Below, one piece after another: positions 10,337 to 19,478 of a stretch of DNA of 64,000 nt. The translations under genes were made by a program, and so were the position numbers. Source of the stretch: Pseudomonas sp. AL03 (GTDB lineage: Bacteria; Pseudomonadota; Gammaproteobacteria; Pseudomonadales; Pseudomonadaceae); assembly GCF_029960815.1 (NCBI RefSeq), contig NZ_JASBRE010000003.1:186001-250000 (forward strand), read 5' to 3'. How positions within the stretch are numbered: the first letter of the stretch is position 1; each line of letters starts with the position of its first letter. The notes beneath the pieces are model-generated. The model ran no database searches, was not told where the DNA came from, and saw nothing but the letters and a program-made list of their open reading frames with translations.

Positions 10337-11359
10337 TTACCAGAAGCGTTGTTGAGTCAATCGACTCCACCCGCTCAGCAGCACGCGATCCACCGAGCCA
10401 CTGGCCGCCATGCCGATGCGCTCTTGCAAGCTTTTGCGTTCGGCGTAGTGCAGGTGATAAAGCTCGGATTTTTTCGCCCGTTCGGCGAGGTACTCATCGC
10501 TGGTCTTGAGTTCGTCCACCAATTGCTTGTCCAGCGCCGCGACACCGAGCCAGATTTCACCGGTGGCCACTTCGTCGATGGCCAGTTGCGGGCGATAGCG
10601 GGAAACGAAGTTCTTGAACAATTGGTGAGTAATGTCCAGGTCTTCCTGGAACTTCTCGCGGCCCTTCTCGGTGTTTTCGCCAAACACCGTCAGGGTGCGC
10701 TTGTATTCGCCGGCGGTCAGCACTTCGAAGTCGATGTCGTGCTTCTTCAGCAGGCGGTTGACGTTAGGCAACTGCGCAACGACACCGATCGAGCCGAGGA
10801 TTGCGAACGGCGCACTGATGATCTTCTCGCCGATGCACGCCATCATGTAGCCGCCGCTGGCCGCGACCTTGTCGATGCACACGGTCAACGGCACGCCGGC
10901 ATCACGGATGCGCGCCAGTTGCGAGGAGGCCAGGCCGTAGCTGTGAACCATGCCGCCGCCGCTTTCCAGGCGCAGCACCACTTCATCCTTGGGCGTGGCG
11001 AGGGTCAGCAGCGCGGTGATTTCATGACGCAGGCTTTCAGTAGCGGATGCCCTGATATCGCCGTCGAAATCCAGCACGAACACCCGAGGTTTGGCTTCAG
11101 GTTTTTTCTTTTGCTTTTTCTCGGATTTAGCCTCGACCTTGCGCAGCGCCTTGAGCTGGTCCTTGTCGAGCAAGGTTTGCTCCAGGCGTTCGCGCAGCCC
11201 TTTGTAGAAATCATTGAGTTTGCTGACTTGCAACTGGCCGACCGACTTGCGCCGACCTTTGCTGCGCAACGCCGCGAAACTGGCCAGGACCACCAGAATG
11301 GCGATCACCAGTGTCACGGTCTTAGCCAGAAAAACTGCGTACTCGGCAAAAAACTCCAC
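10337..11359 (-). CDS. sohB: Inner-membrane peptidase SohB (S49 family)
   Basis: This 340-residue protein starts at GTG 11359, preceded by AAAGGAGT with a four-base gap; the longer open frame has no site. It has an N-terminal transmembrane helix (FLAKTVTLVIAILVVLASF), a charged Lys/Glu-rich linker (about residues 85-110), then a SppA/SohB-type serine protease domain. The nucleophile Ser is in VAASGGYMM (about residue 168) and the general-base Lys in AGEYKRTLT (about 219). It is predicted to face the periplasm and degrade membrane or exported peptides. It is divergent from the histidine phosphatase gene. Confidence 0.93.
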   Translation of the reverse strand: MEFFAEYAVFLAKTVTLVIAILVVLASFAALRSKGRRKSVGQLQVSKLNDFYKGLRERLEQTLLDKDQLKALRKVEAKSEKKQKKKPEAKPRVFVLDFDGDIRASATESLRHEITALLTLATPKDEVVLRLESGGGMVHSYGLASSQLARIRDAGVPLTVCIDKVAASGGYMMACIGEKIISAPFAILGSIGVVAQLPNVNRLLKKHDIDFEVLTAGEYKRTLTVFGENTEKGREKFQEDLDITHQLFKNFVSRYRPQLAIDEVATGEIWLGVAALDKQLVDELKTSDEYLAERAKKSELYHLHYAERKSLQERIGMAASGSVDRVLLSGWSRLTQQRFW

Positions 11360-11563
11360 AGGGACTCCTTTAATACGATGCGCTGCAAAAACGCGCGCGG
11401 GATTACCTCCAGCATACCCATGCACCGGCTCGGCGGCCAGCCGTGAAACCTCTGGCAACATGCCTGTAACGGGCATTTCAAACAAGCGTATGTTTTTTCA
11501 TTGACAGCTCACCGTCATCCTCATAACCTCGCCGAACCTTCAACGTACCGGGATGACGCGGAC

Positions 11564-12274
11564 GTGGGCAGTATCTATTTGATTCGACATGGCCAGGCCT
11601 CCTTTGGTGCAGACGACTATGACGTCCTGTCGCCGACCGGTATTCGCCAGGCAGAAGTCCTCGGCCAGCACCTCGCTGAGCTGGGTATCAGCTTCGATCG
11701 CTGCCTTTCGGGCGACCTGCGCCGCCAGCAGCACACGGCCAACAGCGCACTTGAACAGTTCGCTGCCGCAGGCCTGCCGGTTCCAGCCCTGGAAATCGAT
11801 TCCGCTTTCAATGAGTTCGACGCCGACGCGGTGATCCGCGCACTGCTGCCGGCCCTGTTACCGGACGAACCCGAAGCGCTGCACATCCTGCGCAATGCCG
11901 CGCAAAACCGCGGTGAGTTCCAGCGCATCTTCGCCCTGATCATCGAGCGCTGGCTCGCCGGCACCTATGACACACAGGGGCTGGAAAGCTGGCTGGGCTT
12001 CGTCGAGAGAGTGCAAGCCGGTCTGCAGAGAGTCCTCGAAAGCGCCGACAACACCCAGAAAATCGCCGTGTTCACTTCCGGCGGCACCATCACGGCCCTG
12101 CTCCACCTCATTACACAAATGCCAGCAAAGCAGGCGTTTGAACTGAACTGGCAAATCGTCAACACCTCGCTCAACCTGCTGAAGTTTCGTGGTCGCGAGG
12201 TGGCTCTGTCTTCTTTCAACAGTCATGCGCACCTGCAACTGTTGAAGACCCCGGAACTCATCACGTTTCGCTGA
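11564..12274 (+). CDS. Histidine phosphatase family protein
   Basis: This protein of about 236 residues has the phosphoglycerate-mutase-like motif LIRHGQASFGADDYD at its start. The catalytic His is in RHG, and a second His is probable late in the fold. I chose GTG 11564, which gives MGSIYLIRHGQ, the usual beginning of the family; an ATG at 11501 would add 21 unusual residues. The substrate is unknown: these proteins range from phosphoglycerate mutase to broad phosphatases. It is followed 64 bases later by an SCP2 protein gene in the same direction, possibly cotranscribed. Confidence 0.85.
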   Translation: MGSIYLIRHGQASFGADDYDVLSPTGIRQAEVLGQHLAELGISFDRCLSGDLRRQQHTANSALEQFAAAGLPVPALEIDSAFNEFDADAVIRALLPALLPDEPEALHILRNAAQNRGEFQRIFALIIERWLAGTYDTQGLESWLGFVERVQAGLQRVLESADNTQKIAVFTSGGTITALLHLITQMPAKQAFELNWQIVNTSLNLLKFRGREVALSSFNSHAHLQLLKTPELITFR

Positions 12275-12338
12275 GTCCGGACTATTGTGACCCTGGCTGT
12301 ATTCACCCAGCTCTAATTACCCAAGAAAGGATCGAACC

Positions 12339-12653
12339 ATGACCTCCGTAGCTGATGCCGTACAAGCAATGAAAGCCAAGTTCAACCCAGCCGCTGCTGC
12401 CGGTCTGGACCTGGTATTCGGTTTCCGCATCGACGACACCCAGAACTTCTCGCTGATCATCAAAGACAGCACCTGCGAGCTCAAGGAAGGCGAAAACCCG
12501 GACGCCCAAGTCACTCTGGTGATGGACGGCGAAACCCTGAAAGGCATCGTCGACGGTTCGACCGACGGCATGCAAGCGTTCATGGGCGGCAAACTGCGCG
12601 CTGAAGGCGACATGATGCTGGCCATGAAACTGTCCGAGCTGTTCCCGGCCTAA
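12339..12653 (+). CDS. SCP2 sterol-binding domain protein
   Basis: This 104-residue protein starts at ATG 12339 after AAAGGATCGAACC. It is a single SCP2 domain: an N-terminal helix VADAVQAMKAKFNPAAA, strand FGFRIDDTQNFSLIIKD, and the conserved LVMDGETLKGIVDGSTDGMQAF followed by LRAEGDMMLAMKL. SCP2 domains bind lipids or acyl chains in a hydrophobic tunnel. A strong terminator follows the gene. Confidence 0.92.
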   Translation: MTSVADAVQAMKAKFNPAAAAGLDLVFGFRIDDTQNFSLIIKDSTCELKEGENPDAQVTLVMDGETLKGIVDGSTDGMQAFMGGKLRAEGDMMLAMKLSELFPA

Positions 12654-12694
12654 GCGCGCCGCTCCCGGCCTTCGGGGGCACGTCTGGCTGCAAA

Positions 12695-12730
12695 CGAATC
12701 CCGCCTCTCGAGGCGGGATTCGTCGTTTTT
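12695..12730 (+). terminator. Rho-independent terminator after SCP2 gene
   Basis: A perfect stem CGAATCCCGCCT / AGGCGGGATTCG closes over CTCG and is followed by GTCGTTTTT. Confidence 0.9.
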
Positions 12731-12850
12731 CGGTCTCGGAAAACAGCTACCTGTGGATTTGCCGTCTATATTCCTTCTGGCCGCCTGCGTCAGACATCGG
12801 CTGTTTGCCCTCGCTTCTTTTGTGAAGAGCCTTTGCGCGGAGCACTGCCC

Positions 12851-14809
12851 ATGAGCCCACCTGACGACCACGACGGAATTAATCGCCGACGTGTATTGCA
12901 AGGCCTTTCGGCAGGTGCCGTCGGTGCCTGGATCAGCCCGCTACCTGCAGGGAGTAAAACCATGCCCGACGCCCCCGCCGACCTCATCCTGTACAACGGA
13001 CGCCTGCACACCGTCGACCGCAAAAAACCTCAGGCCAGTGCCGTCGCGATCAAAGACGGACGCTTCGTGGTGGTCGGCAGCGATGCCCAGGCCATGGCCC
13101 TGCAGGGCCCTGGCACACAGATTATCGACCTGCACGGTCGCACGGTGATTCCCGGCCTTAACGACTCGCACCTGCACCTGATCCGTGGTGGCCTCAACTA
13201 CAACCTCGAACTGCGCTGGGAAGGCGTTCCCTCACTGGTCGATGCGCTGCGCATGCTCAAGGACCAAGCCGATCGCACACCCACACCGCAATGGGTGCGG
13301 GTGGTCGGTGGCTGGAACGAATTCCAGTTCGCCGAAAGACGCCTGCCGACCCTCGACGAACTGAACAAGGCTGCGCCGGATACCCCGGTGTTCGTCCTGC
13401 ACCTCTACGACCGTGCCCTGCTCAACCGTGCGGCGTTGAAAGTGGTCGGGTATACCCGCGACACGCCGAACCCGCCGGGTGGCGAAATCCAGCGCGATGC
13501 CAATGGCGACCCGACGGGCATGCTGATCGCCCGCCCTAACGCGATGATTCTCTACTCGACCCTGGCCAAAGGGCCGAAACTGCCGCTGGAATATCAGGTC
13601 AACTCGACCCGCCAATTCATGCGTGAACTCAATCGCCTCGGTGTCACCAGCGCCATCGATGCCGGCGGCGGATATCAGCATTATCCGGACGACTATCAAG
13701 TCATCCAGCAACTGGCTAAAGACCAACAGCTCACGGTGCGCATTGCCTACAACCTGTTCACGCAGAAACCCAAGGAAGAGCTGACCGACTTCAAAAACTG
13801 GACCAGCACCTCCCACTACGGTCAGGGCGATGACTTTCTACGGCACAATGGTGCCGGGGAAATGCTGGTGTTCTCGGCGGCAGATTTCGAGGACTTCCTC
13901 GAGCCACGCCCCGACCTGCCGCAAACCATGGAGCAGGAACTGGAACCGGTGGTCCGCCATCTGGTGGAACAGCGCTGGCCGTTCCGTTTGCACGCCACGT
14001 ACAACGAATCCATCAGTCGCATGCTCGACGTGTTCGAGAAGGTCAACAGCGACATTCCGTTCGATGGTTTGCCGTGGTTCTTCGACCACGCCGAAACCAT
14101 CACCCCACAGAACATCGAACGGGTGAAAGCCCTCGGCGGCGGCATCGCGATACAGGATCGCATGGCATTTCAGGGCGAATACTTCGTCGAACGTTACGGC
14201 GCCAAGGCTGCCGAAGCCACGCCGCCCATCGCTCGTATGCTCGCCGAAGGTATACCGGTCGGCGCCGGCACCGATGCCACGCGTGTGTCCAGCTACAACC
14301 CCTGGACCTCGTTGTACTGGCTGGTCAGCGGCCGCACCGTCGGTGGTCTGGCGCTGTACCCGCAAGGCTTGAGCCGCGATACGGCGCTGGAACTCTTCAC
14401 CCACGGCAGCGCCTGGTTTTCCTCCGAGCAAGGCAAAAAAGGCCAGATCAAGGTCGGACAACTGGCGGACCTGATTGCGTTGTCGGCGGACTACTTCCAC
14501 ATCGAGGATGAAGCCGTCAAATGGATCGAATCGGTACTGACAATCGTCGACGGAAAGATCGTCTACGGCAGCGTCGAGTTTGAAAAACTCGGGCCGCCTC
14601 CAATCCCAGTGGTGCCTGAGTGGTCGCCAGTGACCAAAGTACCAGGCCATTGGAAACCACTGGCGCCGCTGACGGCGCAGGTTCATCAATGTGTCGGGGC
14701 TTGCGCGGTGCATGCCCATCGCCATGAACGGGCGCGGTTGTCGTCGGCGCCGGTCAGTGACTTCGCCGGGTTCTGGGGGGCCTTTGGCTGTTCGTGTTTT
14801 GCGTTTTGA
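12851..14809 (+). CDS. YtcJ-type amidohydrolase with Tat-like signal
   Basis: From ATG 12851 (GGAG site eight bases upstream) the protein has 652 residues. The N-terminus carries a twin-arginine motif INRRRVLQGLSAGAVGAW, predicting export by Tat. The body is an Amidohydro_3/YtcJ metal-dependent hydrolase: PGLNDSHLHLIRGG supplies the HxH pair, FFDHAETI a later His and AGTDATRVSSYNPW the terminal Asp. The tail after residue 610 is unusual, with Cys and His clusters (CVGACAVHAHRHE, FGCSCF) that could bind metal. Substrate unknown; these enzymes cleave amides or formamides or act as deaminases. A divergent or tandem partner is not evident; a LysR gene follows after a repeat. Confidence 0.88.
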   Translation: MSPPDDHDGINRRRVLQGLSAGAVGAWISPLPAGSKTMPDAPADLILYNGRLHTVDRKKPQASAVAIKDGRFVVVGSDAQAMALQGPGTQIIDLHGRTVIPGLNDSHLHLIRGGLNYNLELRWEGVPSLVDALRMLKDQADRTPTPQWVRVVGGWNEFQFAERRLPTLDELNKAAPDTPVFVLHLYDRALLNRAALKVVGYTRDTPNPPGGEIQRDANGDPTGMLIARPNAMILYSTLAKGPKLPLEYQVNSTRQFMRELNRLGVTSAIDAGGGYQHYPDDYQVIQQLAKDQQLTVRIAYNLFTQKPKEELTDFKNWTSTSHYGQGDDFLRHNGAGEMLVFSAADFEDFLEPRPDLPQTMEQELEPVVRHLVEQRWPFRLHATYNESISRMLDVFEKVNSDIPFDGLPWFFDHAETITPQNIERVKALGGGIAIQDRMAFQGEYFVERYGAKAAEATPPIARMLAEGIPVGAGTDATRVSSYNPWTSLYWLVSGRTVGGLALYPQGLSRDTALELFTHGSAWFSSEQGKKGQIKVGQLADLIALSADYFHIEDEAVKWIESVLTIVDGKIVYGSVEFEKLGPPPIPVVPEWSPVTKVPGHWKPLAPLTAQVHQCVGACAVHAHRHERARLSSAPVSDFAGFWGAFGCSCFAF

Positions 14810-14855
14810 ACTGAGCCGCTAAAAGATCGTAGCCTGCGGCAGCTCCTCGATCCCT

Positions 14856-14985
14856 GTAGCAGCTGGCGAAGCCTGCGTTCGGCTGCGTAGCAGTCGTAAA
14901 ATCGGCACATGCGGTGTGTCAGGAAGACCGTGCAGCAGGATTCACGACTGCTGCGCAGCCGAACGCAGGCTTCGCCAGCTGCTAC
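14856..14985. repeat. REP-type long inverted repeat (42-base arms)
   Basis: The arm at 14856-14897 begins GTAGCAGCTGGCGAAGCC, and the arm at 14944-14985 is its reverse complement with one mismatch. A 46-base spacer lies between. A degenerate relative occurs at 44701-44840. It separates the YtcJ gene from the LysR gene. Confidence 0.9.
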
Positions 14986-15043
14986 ATGAACTGATCCGGC
15001 GGTATCCGTTTACAATGCCTGCACTTCCCCCTCCGGCCGCCCC

Positions 15044-15907
15044 ATGGACATCGACCTCGCCCGCACCTTTCTGGAAATCGTCCGCCACGGCAGCCTTGCC
15101 GCCGCCGCCGAAAAACTCCACGTCACCCAGACCGCGATCACAGCGCGCGTGCAGAAACTCGAGAGTCAACTGGGCAGCACGCTGTTCGTGCGTAATCGGG
15201 CCGGCGCCCGTCTGACGCCTAACGGTGAAGCCTTCGTGGTCTACGCCAATCAACTGGTCGAAACCTGGGAAGCGGCGCGACGGGACTTGCCGTTGCCCGA
15301 GGGTTACCGCGACGTGTTGCACATCGGTGGCGAAGTCAGTCTGTGCAACCCGCTGATGCTCAGCTGGGCTGGCGAGTTGCGCGAGAAGATTCCCAGCCAC
15401 GCACTACGGATGGAAATCCGTGACGGTGAAAACCTGCTGCGTCAACTGGAACTGGGGGTTCTGGATGCGGCGCTGGTCTACCAGCCCGAGTATTGGCCGC
15501 GCCTGCAAGTCGAGCAGGTACTGGAAGAAAAACTCGTCCTCGTCCGGCTGGCCGCACGTCCCGATCCCTACGTGTACATCGACTGGGGCCCGGACTTCCG
15601 CCGCCAGCACGATGCGGCCCTGCCGGAAAAAGCCAAAGCTGCGTTGAGCTTCAACCTCGGCCCACTGGGCTTGCAGTACATTCTGGAAAACGGCGGCAGC
15701 GGCTACTTCCGCACCCGGGTGGTCCAGAGTTATCTAGAAAGTGGTGTGCTGGAGCAAGTGCCCAAAGCCCCGGAATTCAGCTACCCGACCTATCTGGTTT
15801 ACTCCCGCGACCGCGATTCGGCGACCCTGCAACGAGCCTTCGACTTGCTGCGAGAAGTGATCAAGTCCGACGATGACTGGTCGCAGCGCTGGAACCCGCT
15901 GACCTGA
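15044..15907 (+). CDS. LysR family transcriptional regulator
   Basis: This 287-residue protein has an N-terminal winged helix-turn-helix (FLEIVRHGSLAAAAEKLHVT, QTAITARVQKLESQLG) and a C-terminal ligand-binding domain from about residue 90. The start at ATG 15044 gives the canonical MDIDLARTFLEIV. The target is not clear: it lies after the YtcJ gene and before the hydroxylase-SRPBCC gene, all in the same direction, so it could control either. The LysR fold is certain; the effector is unknown. Confidence 0.93.
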   Translation: MDIDLARTFLEIVRHGSLAAAAEKLHVTQTAITARVQKLESQLGSTLFVRNRAGARLTPNGEAFVVYANQLVETWEAARRDLPLPEGYRDVLHIGGEVSLCNPLMLSWAGELREKIPSHALRMEIRDGENLLRQLELGVLDAALVYQPEYWPRLQVEQVLEEKLVLVRLAARPDPYVYIDWGPDFRRQHDAALPEKAKAALSFNLGPLGLQYILENGGSGYFRTRVVQSYLESGVLEQVPKAPEFSYPTYLVYSRDRDSATLQRAFDLLREVIKSDDDWSQRWNPLT

Positions 15908-16014
15908 GTCCGGTTTGCACCGGATCATGGCGCTTGCGACCTGCTGGTTCAGCCCGCCTGAAACGTCGGGATCGTCTAATCTGCTGGAGATAACAATAAC
16001 CACAGGTGAACGCA

Positions 16015-17160
16015 GTGAGGCAGACCACCGAAGCATTCCGCGCTCGCTACCGCGCAGACATTCATCCGCTTTACAACCCATGGCTACACGGCGCCTTTGT
16101 GCTGCTGTTCGGGTTGCTGGCCATTGGTGGATTCTGGAGCACCGTGCATCAAGTTCAGCCATTGCAATGGCTGGCAATGCCGCTGGCCCTGCTGTTCTTC
16201 AACTTTGGCGTTTACAGCGTGCATCGGCACCTTGGGCATCACAAAAAAAGTTTCGCGCGGATGTTCTACGCCCGCCACGCGGGCGACCACCACAGTTTTT
16301 TCGCCCCCGGCCACATGACCTACGACAACGCCAGGGACTGGCGGGTAATTCTGTTTCCGGCCTGGCTGATCGTATTGCACACGGTTGTCATCACCCTGCC
16401 CATCTGGTGGCTGCTTAAGCAGTTCGACGCCAACGTCGCCGGAATGTTCGGCGGCTGCCTGGTCCTCGGATACCTGACCTATGAAGTGTTCCACGCCTGC
16501 GAGCACTTGCCACCCGCGAACCCCGTCACACGTTTACCGTGGATCCGCCAGATGCGCCGCCTGCACGAACTGCATCACCGTCGTGAGCTGATGCAGGAAC
16601 GCAATTTCAACATCGTTTTTCCGCTGATGGACTACCTGTTCGGCACCCTCTATTGGGAACCGGAGCCGACCGACCTGCACTTGACGAGAACGCCCATGAC
16701 GCGCATGCAGCATCAGATCGACATCGCTGGAAACCCGATTGACGTGCTCGCCTACGCCAGCACCGTGACCCGTTGGCCGGAGTGGCATCCATCGTCGCTC
16801 AAGGTTGATGGCCAGAACGGTCCGCTGCATGCCGGGGCGCGGTTTGAGGAAGACATCAAGGCTGGCGGGCGTGAGGGACACTTGATCTGGGAGGTTAACG
16901 AATACCTGCCAGGACGCCGCTGGAGTGCCTGGGCCCGAGGCGATCACGGGTTGTCTTTAGTGGTGACTTACGAGTGCGAAGCCTTGGGCGACAGCACACG
17001 TTTTGTCCGCACCCTGGAGTATCAGTTCAGCGGCCTGGCGATGCGCCTTGCCAACCGACTGCTGCTCAAGCGGCGTATCGATCGTGAGTCGGCAGCGTCG
17101 ATGCTGGCGTTGCGCGAAATGGCGCAAAAACAGTGGGCCCCGGCAGGAGTCAGCGCGTGA
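16015..17160 (+). CDS. Membrane fatty-acid-hydroxylase/sterol-desaturase domain fused to SRPBCC domain
   Basis: GTG 16015 is preferred because AGGTGA lies five bases upstream; GTG 16006 would add three residues. The product has 381 residues. The N-terminal half has transmembrane segments and the three His clusters of the integral-membrane di-iron hydroxylase/desaturase superfamily: HRHLGHH (about 69-75), HAGDHH (about 88-93) and HELHHRR (about 184-190), plus HACEH near 161. From about residue 235 the sequence changes to a START/SRPBCC-like pattern (TVTRWPEWHPSSL, GHLIWEVNEYLPGRRW, FVRTLEYQFSGLAMRL), which normally makes a lipid-binding cavity. The fusion suggests oxidation of a lipid-like compound presented by the same chain (inference). 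Its TGA overlaps the next GTG, so the two genes are coupled. Confidence 0.8.
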   Translation: MRQTTEAFRARYRADIHPLYNPWLHGAFVLLFGLLAIGGFWSTVHQVQPLQWLAMPLALLFFNFGVYSVHRHLGHHKKSFARMFYARHAGDHHSFFAPGHMTYDNARDWRVILFPAWLIVLHTVVITLPIWWLLKQFDANVAGMFGGCLVLGYLTYEVFHACEHLPPANPVTRLPWIRQMRRLHELHHRRELMQERNFNIVFPLMDYLFGTLYWEPEPTDLHLTRTPMTRMQHQIDIAGNPIDVLAYASTVTRWPEWHPSSLKVDGQNGPLHAGARFEEDIKAGGREGHLIWEVNEYLPGRRWSAWARGDHGLSLVVTYECEALGDSTRFVRTLEYQFSGLAMRLANRLLLKRRIDRESAASMLALREMAQKQWAPAGVSA

Positions 17161-18245
17161 GTCGAACCGTCAAGTTTCGCCATGTGGTGTTGCTGGTGAT
17201 CGTTGCCATCGGTGCCTTTCTGCTGCTGATGCCGACCAAGGTTCAACCGGTGGCCTGGGCCCCGCCGCCGGCGCCCTCCCTCACCAGCGGAATCTACGCC
17301 GACAATCAGCGACTCAAAGGTGTGGAGCGCGTCGGCGCTACGGATATCGACGGGCCGGAAGCGTTGCTGCTGGAGGAAAACGTCCTCATCACGGGTTTGC
17401 ATGACGGCCGACTAATACGTACAAGCCTCGACGGCAAGGTCACCAAGGTCCTGGCCGATACGGGCGGCAGACCCTTGGGCCTGGCCCGTCACCCCAACGG
17501 TCTGCTGGTAATTGCAGATGGGGTCAAGGGCTTGCTGTCACTGGACGCTCAGGGCCGATTGATTCCATTGACCACGACAGCCAATGGTGTGCCTTTCGGT
17601 TTCACCGACGACGTGGCCATCGACAAGTCTGGGCACTATGCCTATTTCAGTGATGCTTCCAGCCGCTTTGGCTATGGCAGGGACGGAGAGGCGATCATCG
17701 AGCACGGCGGTGACGGCCGCTTGCTGCGTTATGACTTCCAGACCGGCAAGACGGCGGTCTTGCTGGATAGGCTGGAGTTCGCCAACGGCGTGACCCTGGG
17801 ACCGGACGATGCCTTTGTGCTGGTCAACGAAACGGGTGCCTATCGCATCAGTCGTTACTGGCTGAGCGGGCCGAAAACCGGCACCCACGATCTGTTCATC
17901 GACAACCTGCCAGGGTTGCCGGACAACCTCGCGTTCAATGGCCGCGACCGCTTCTGGGTGGCGCTTTATGCACCACGCAACGCACTGCTCGATGCCACCG
18001 CGCCGCATCCATTCGTGCGCAAGATGATCGTGCGAGCAATGACTGTCCTGCCTGAACCGGTGGAGAAACGCGCCTTCGCGTTGGGCCTGGATCTGGACGG
18101 TAAAGTGATCGCCAACTTGCAGGACGGCAGCCGCGACAACTATTCGCCGATCACTACTGTTCGCGAGTATGGGGAGTGGTTGTATTTCGGGTCGTTGAAG
18201 ACCAAACATATGGCGCGATTGCCGTTGAGCAAGGCATTGCAATAA
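17157..18245 (+). CDS. Membrane-anchored SMP-30/strictosidine-synthase-like propeller protein
   Basis: GTG 17157 overlaps the previous stop (GTGA) and has AGGAG eight bases upstream; 362 residues. An N-terminal transmembrane helix (VVLLVIVAIGAFLLLMP) is followed by a six-bladed beta-propeller pattern: GPEALLLEENVLITG, RPLGLARHPNGLLVIAD, GFTDDVAIDKSGHYAYFSDAS and FANGVTLGPDDAFVLVNET. This resembles the plant strictosidine synthase and mammalian APMAP group (lactonase/arylesterase-like). Coupling to the hydroxylase-SRPBCC gene suggests a shared pathway, perhaps hydrolysis of an oxidised lipid or lactone (inference). The region antisense to its 3' end has an open frame that I do not accept as a gene. 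Confidence 0.82.
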   Translation: MSRTVKFRHVVLLVIVAIGAFLLLMPTKVQPVAWAPPPAPSLTSGIYADNQRLKGVERVGATDIDGPEALLLEENVLITGLHDGRLIRTSLDGKVTKVLADTGGRPLGLARHPNGLLVIADGVKGLLSLDAQGRLIPLTTTANGVPFGFTDDVAIDKSGHYAYFSDASSRFGYGRDGEAIIEHGGDGRLLRYDFQTGKTAVLLDRLEFANGVTLGPDDAFVLVNETGAYRISRYWLSGPKTGTHDLFIDNLPGLPDNLAFNGRDRFWVALYAPRNALLDATAPHPFVRKMIVRAMTVLPEPVEKRAFALGLDLDGKVIANLQDGSRDNYSPITTVREYGEWLYFGSLKTKHMARLPLSKALQ

Positions 18246-18444
18246 ATGCAGGAGCGAGCGATTGCCATTACCGCGAATCCACCCTGCTCTTCACTGGAGA
18301 ACTTTTCTTTGCCGGGGATGAGTGGATCGGTCATGGGGCACCTCGCATGGAGCCGTAAATTCGGACTCTGAACATTCGAGGTGCCGGTATTTATCGCCGT
18401 TCCAATTGTTCAGTCACCGATCGTCGGTGACCAGACAGGGCGCG

Positions 18445-18687
18445 TCAGGACGGCGTCTGGAGCCGATCAACGATCTGTTGCTTAACCAGCACGCGCTTCT
18501 CCTTGAGTTTCTTCAGTGCGTCATCGCTGGGCGCATCCGATTGGGCGGTTTCGCCCTTTACGACCTCGGCGTCCGCCTGCGAATACTTGTTGATCAGTGA
18601 ATCCAGTAACGGATCCTTGGTGCGTTTTTGCTGGATATCTTCCTTTGAAAGTTTGAGATCCTGATAAAGGTCGTGTGGCACCGGCAT
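18445..18687 (-). CDS. YdcH/DUF465-like small protein
   Basis: This 80-residue protein starts at ATG 18687 with GGAGGTG four bases upstream. It is rich in charged residues, with a helical pattern LLDSLINKYSQADAEVV and a C-terminal DDALKKLKEKRVLVKQQIVD, typical of DUF465 coiled-coil proteins. Function unknown. A weak hairpin (stem GTCACCGA / TCGGTGAC, 18413-18431) lies just after the stop but lacks a T run. Confidence 0.8.
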   Translation of the reverse strand: MPVPHDLYQDLKLSKEDIQQKRTKDPLLDSLINKYSQADAEVVKGETAQSDAPSDDALKKLKEKRVLVKQQIVDRLQTPS

Positions 18688-18904
18688 GGAACACCTCCGT
18701 TTGTTGATCGGAGGCAAACGCGATCAATGGCGTTCACCAACCATCAGAATGGCCTTGGTTAGCGGGTTCTGTCGACCGCCTATCAGACCAGCGGTGCCCG
18801 TTCGTCGCCCTACCGCAAACGCAATAAAACCTTTGCCCACTCGTCGGCCTCCACAGATTAACGATCACTCGATCACCCATGAAAACCTGTGTGGAGAATA
18901 ACCA

Positions 18905-19426
18905 ATGGACGGATTTACCCTGCGCCACCTCACGTTGGCCGTTGCCTTGAGTACCAGCATGGGCACGGCTTTCGCTGCCACTTCCAATGACTTCGTCGAC
19001 AGCGCGGCCGCGGGCGGTATCGCGGAAATCGAAACGAGCCGATTGGCCCTGGAAAAAAGTTCATCGGCGGACATCAAGAAATTCGCCAACATGATGATCA
19101 CCGACCATTCCAAGGCCAACGATGAACTGGCGGCGCTGGCAAAAAAAAATGACATCGAAGTGCCGGACAACACCACGCTGGTCAAGCAGGCGAAAGAGAA
19201 AATCCTCGACATGCGCGATGAATCCTTCGATGCGGCGTACGCCAACAATCAGGTGAAGGCTCACGAAGACACCATCGAGCTATTCAAGAAAGAAGCCAAT
19301 ACGGTGACAGACGACAAAACCAAAGGCGCCACGGAGCTGAAAGGTTTCGCGCAAAAAATGCTGCCGGCGCTGGAGAAGCATCTGGATATGGCGAAAAAGC
19401 TCCAGGCTGCGCACCCCAGCAAATAA
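18905..19426 (+). CDS. DUF4142 periplasmic protein
   Basis: This 173-residue protein starts at ATG 18905 after GGAGAATAACC. The signal peptide ends around AFAA-TS (residue 25). The mature part is a helical bundle with the DUF4142 signature FVDSAAAGGIAEIETSRLAL, KKFANMMITDHSKANDEL and DTIELFKKEA. The family resembles ferritin-like four-helix proteins and is often stress induced, but no activity is established. A strong terminator follows. Confidence 0.92.
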   Translation: MDGFTLRHLTLAVALSTSMGTAFAATSNDFVDSAAAGGIAEIETSRLALEKSSSADIKKFANMMITDHSKANDELAALAKKNDIEVPDNTTLVKQAKEKILDMRDESFDAAYANNQVKAHEDTIELFKKEANTVTDDKTKGATELKGFAQKMLPALEKHLDMAKKLQAAHPSK

Positions 19427-19437
19427 CGCACCCACAA

Positions 19438-19467
19438 AAAAGGCCGCATCGTTTGATGCGGCCTTTT
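19438..19467. terminator. Bidirectional rho-independent terminator
   Basis: The stem AAAAGGCCGCATC / GATGCGGCCTTTT closes over GTTT and gives a T run in both directions. It lies between convergent genes. Confidence 0.93.
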
Positions 19468-19478
19468 CAATGGCTTGA

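Noticed and set aside
18140..18334. 64-codon minus-strand frame starting MTDPLIPGKEKFSS
   Set aside because: It has a moderate ribosome site (AGGTG), but more than half lies antisense to the 3' end of the propeller gene and no family is recognised. Left out, although the first 25 codons outside that gene could belong to a real short peptide.
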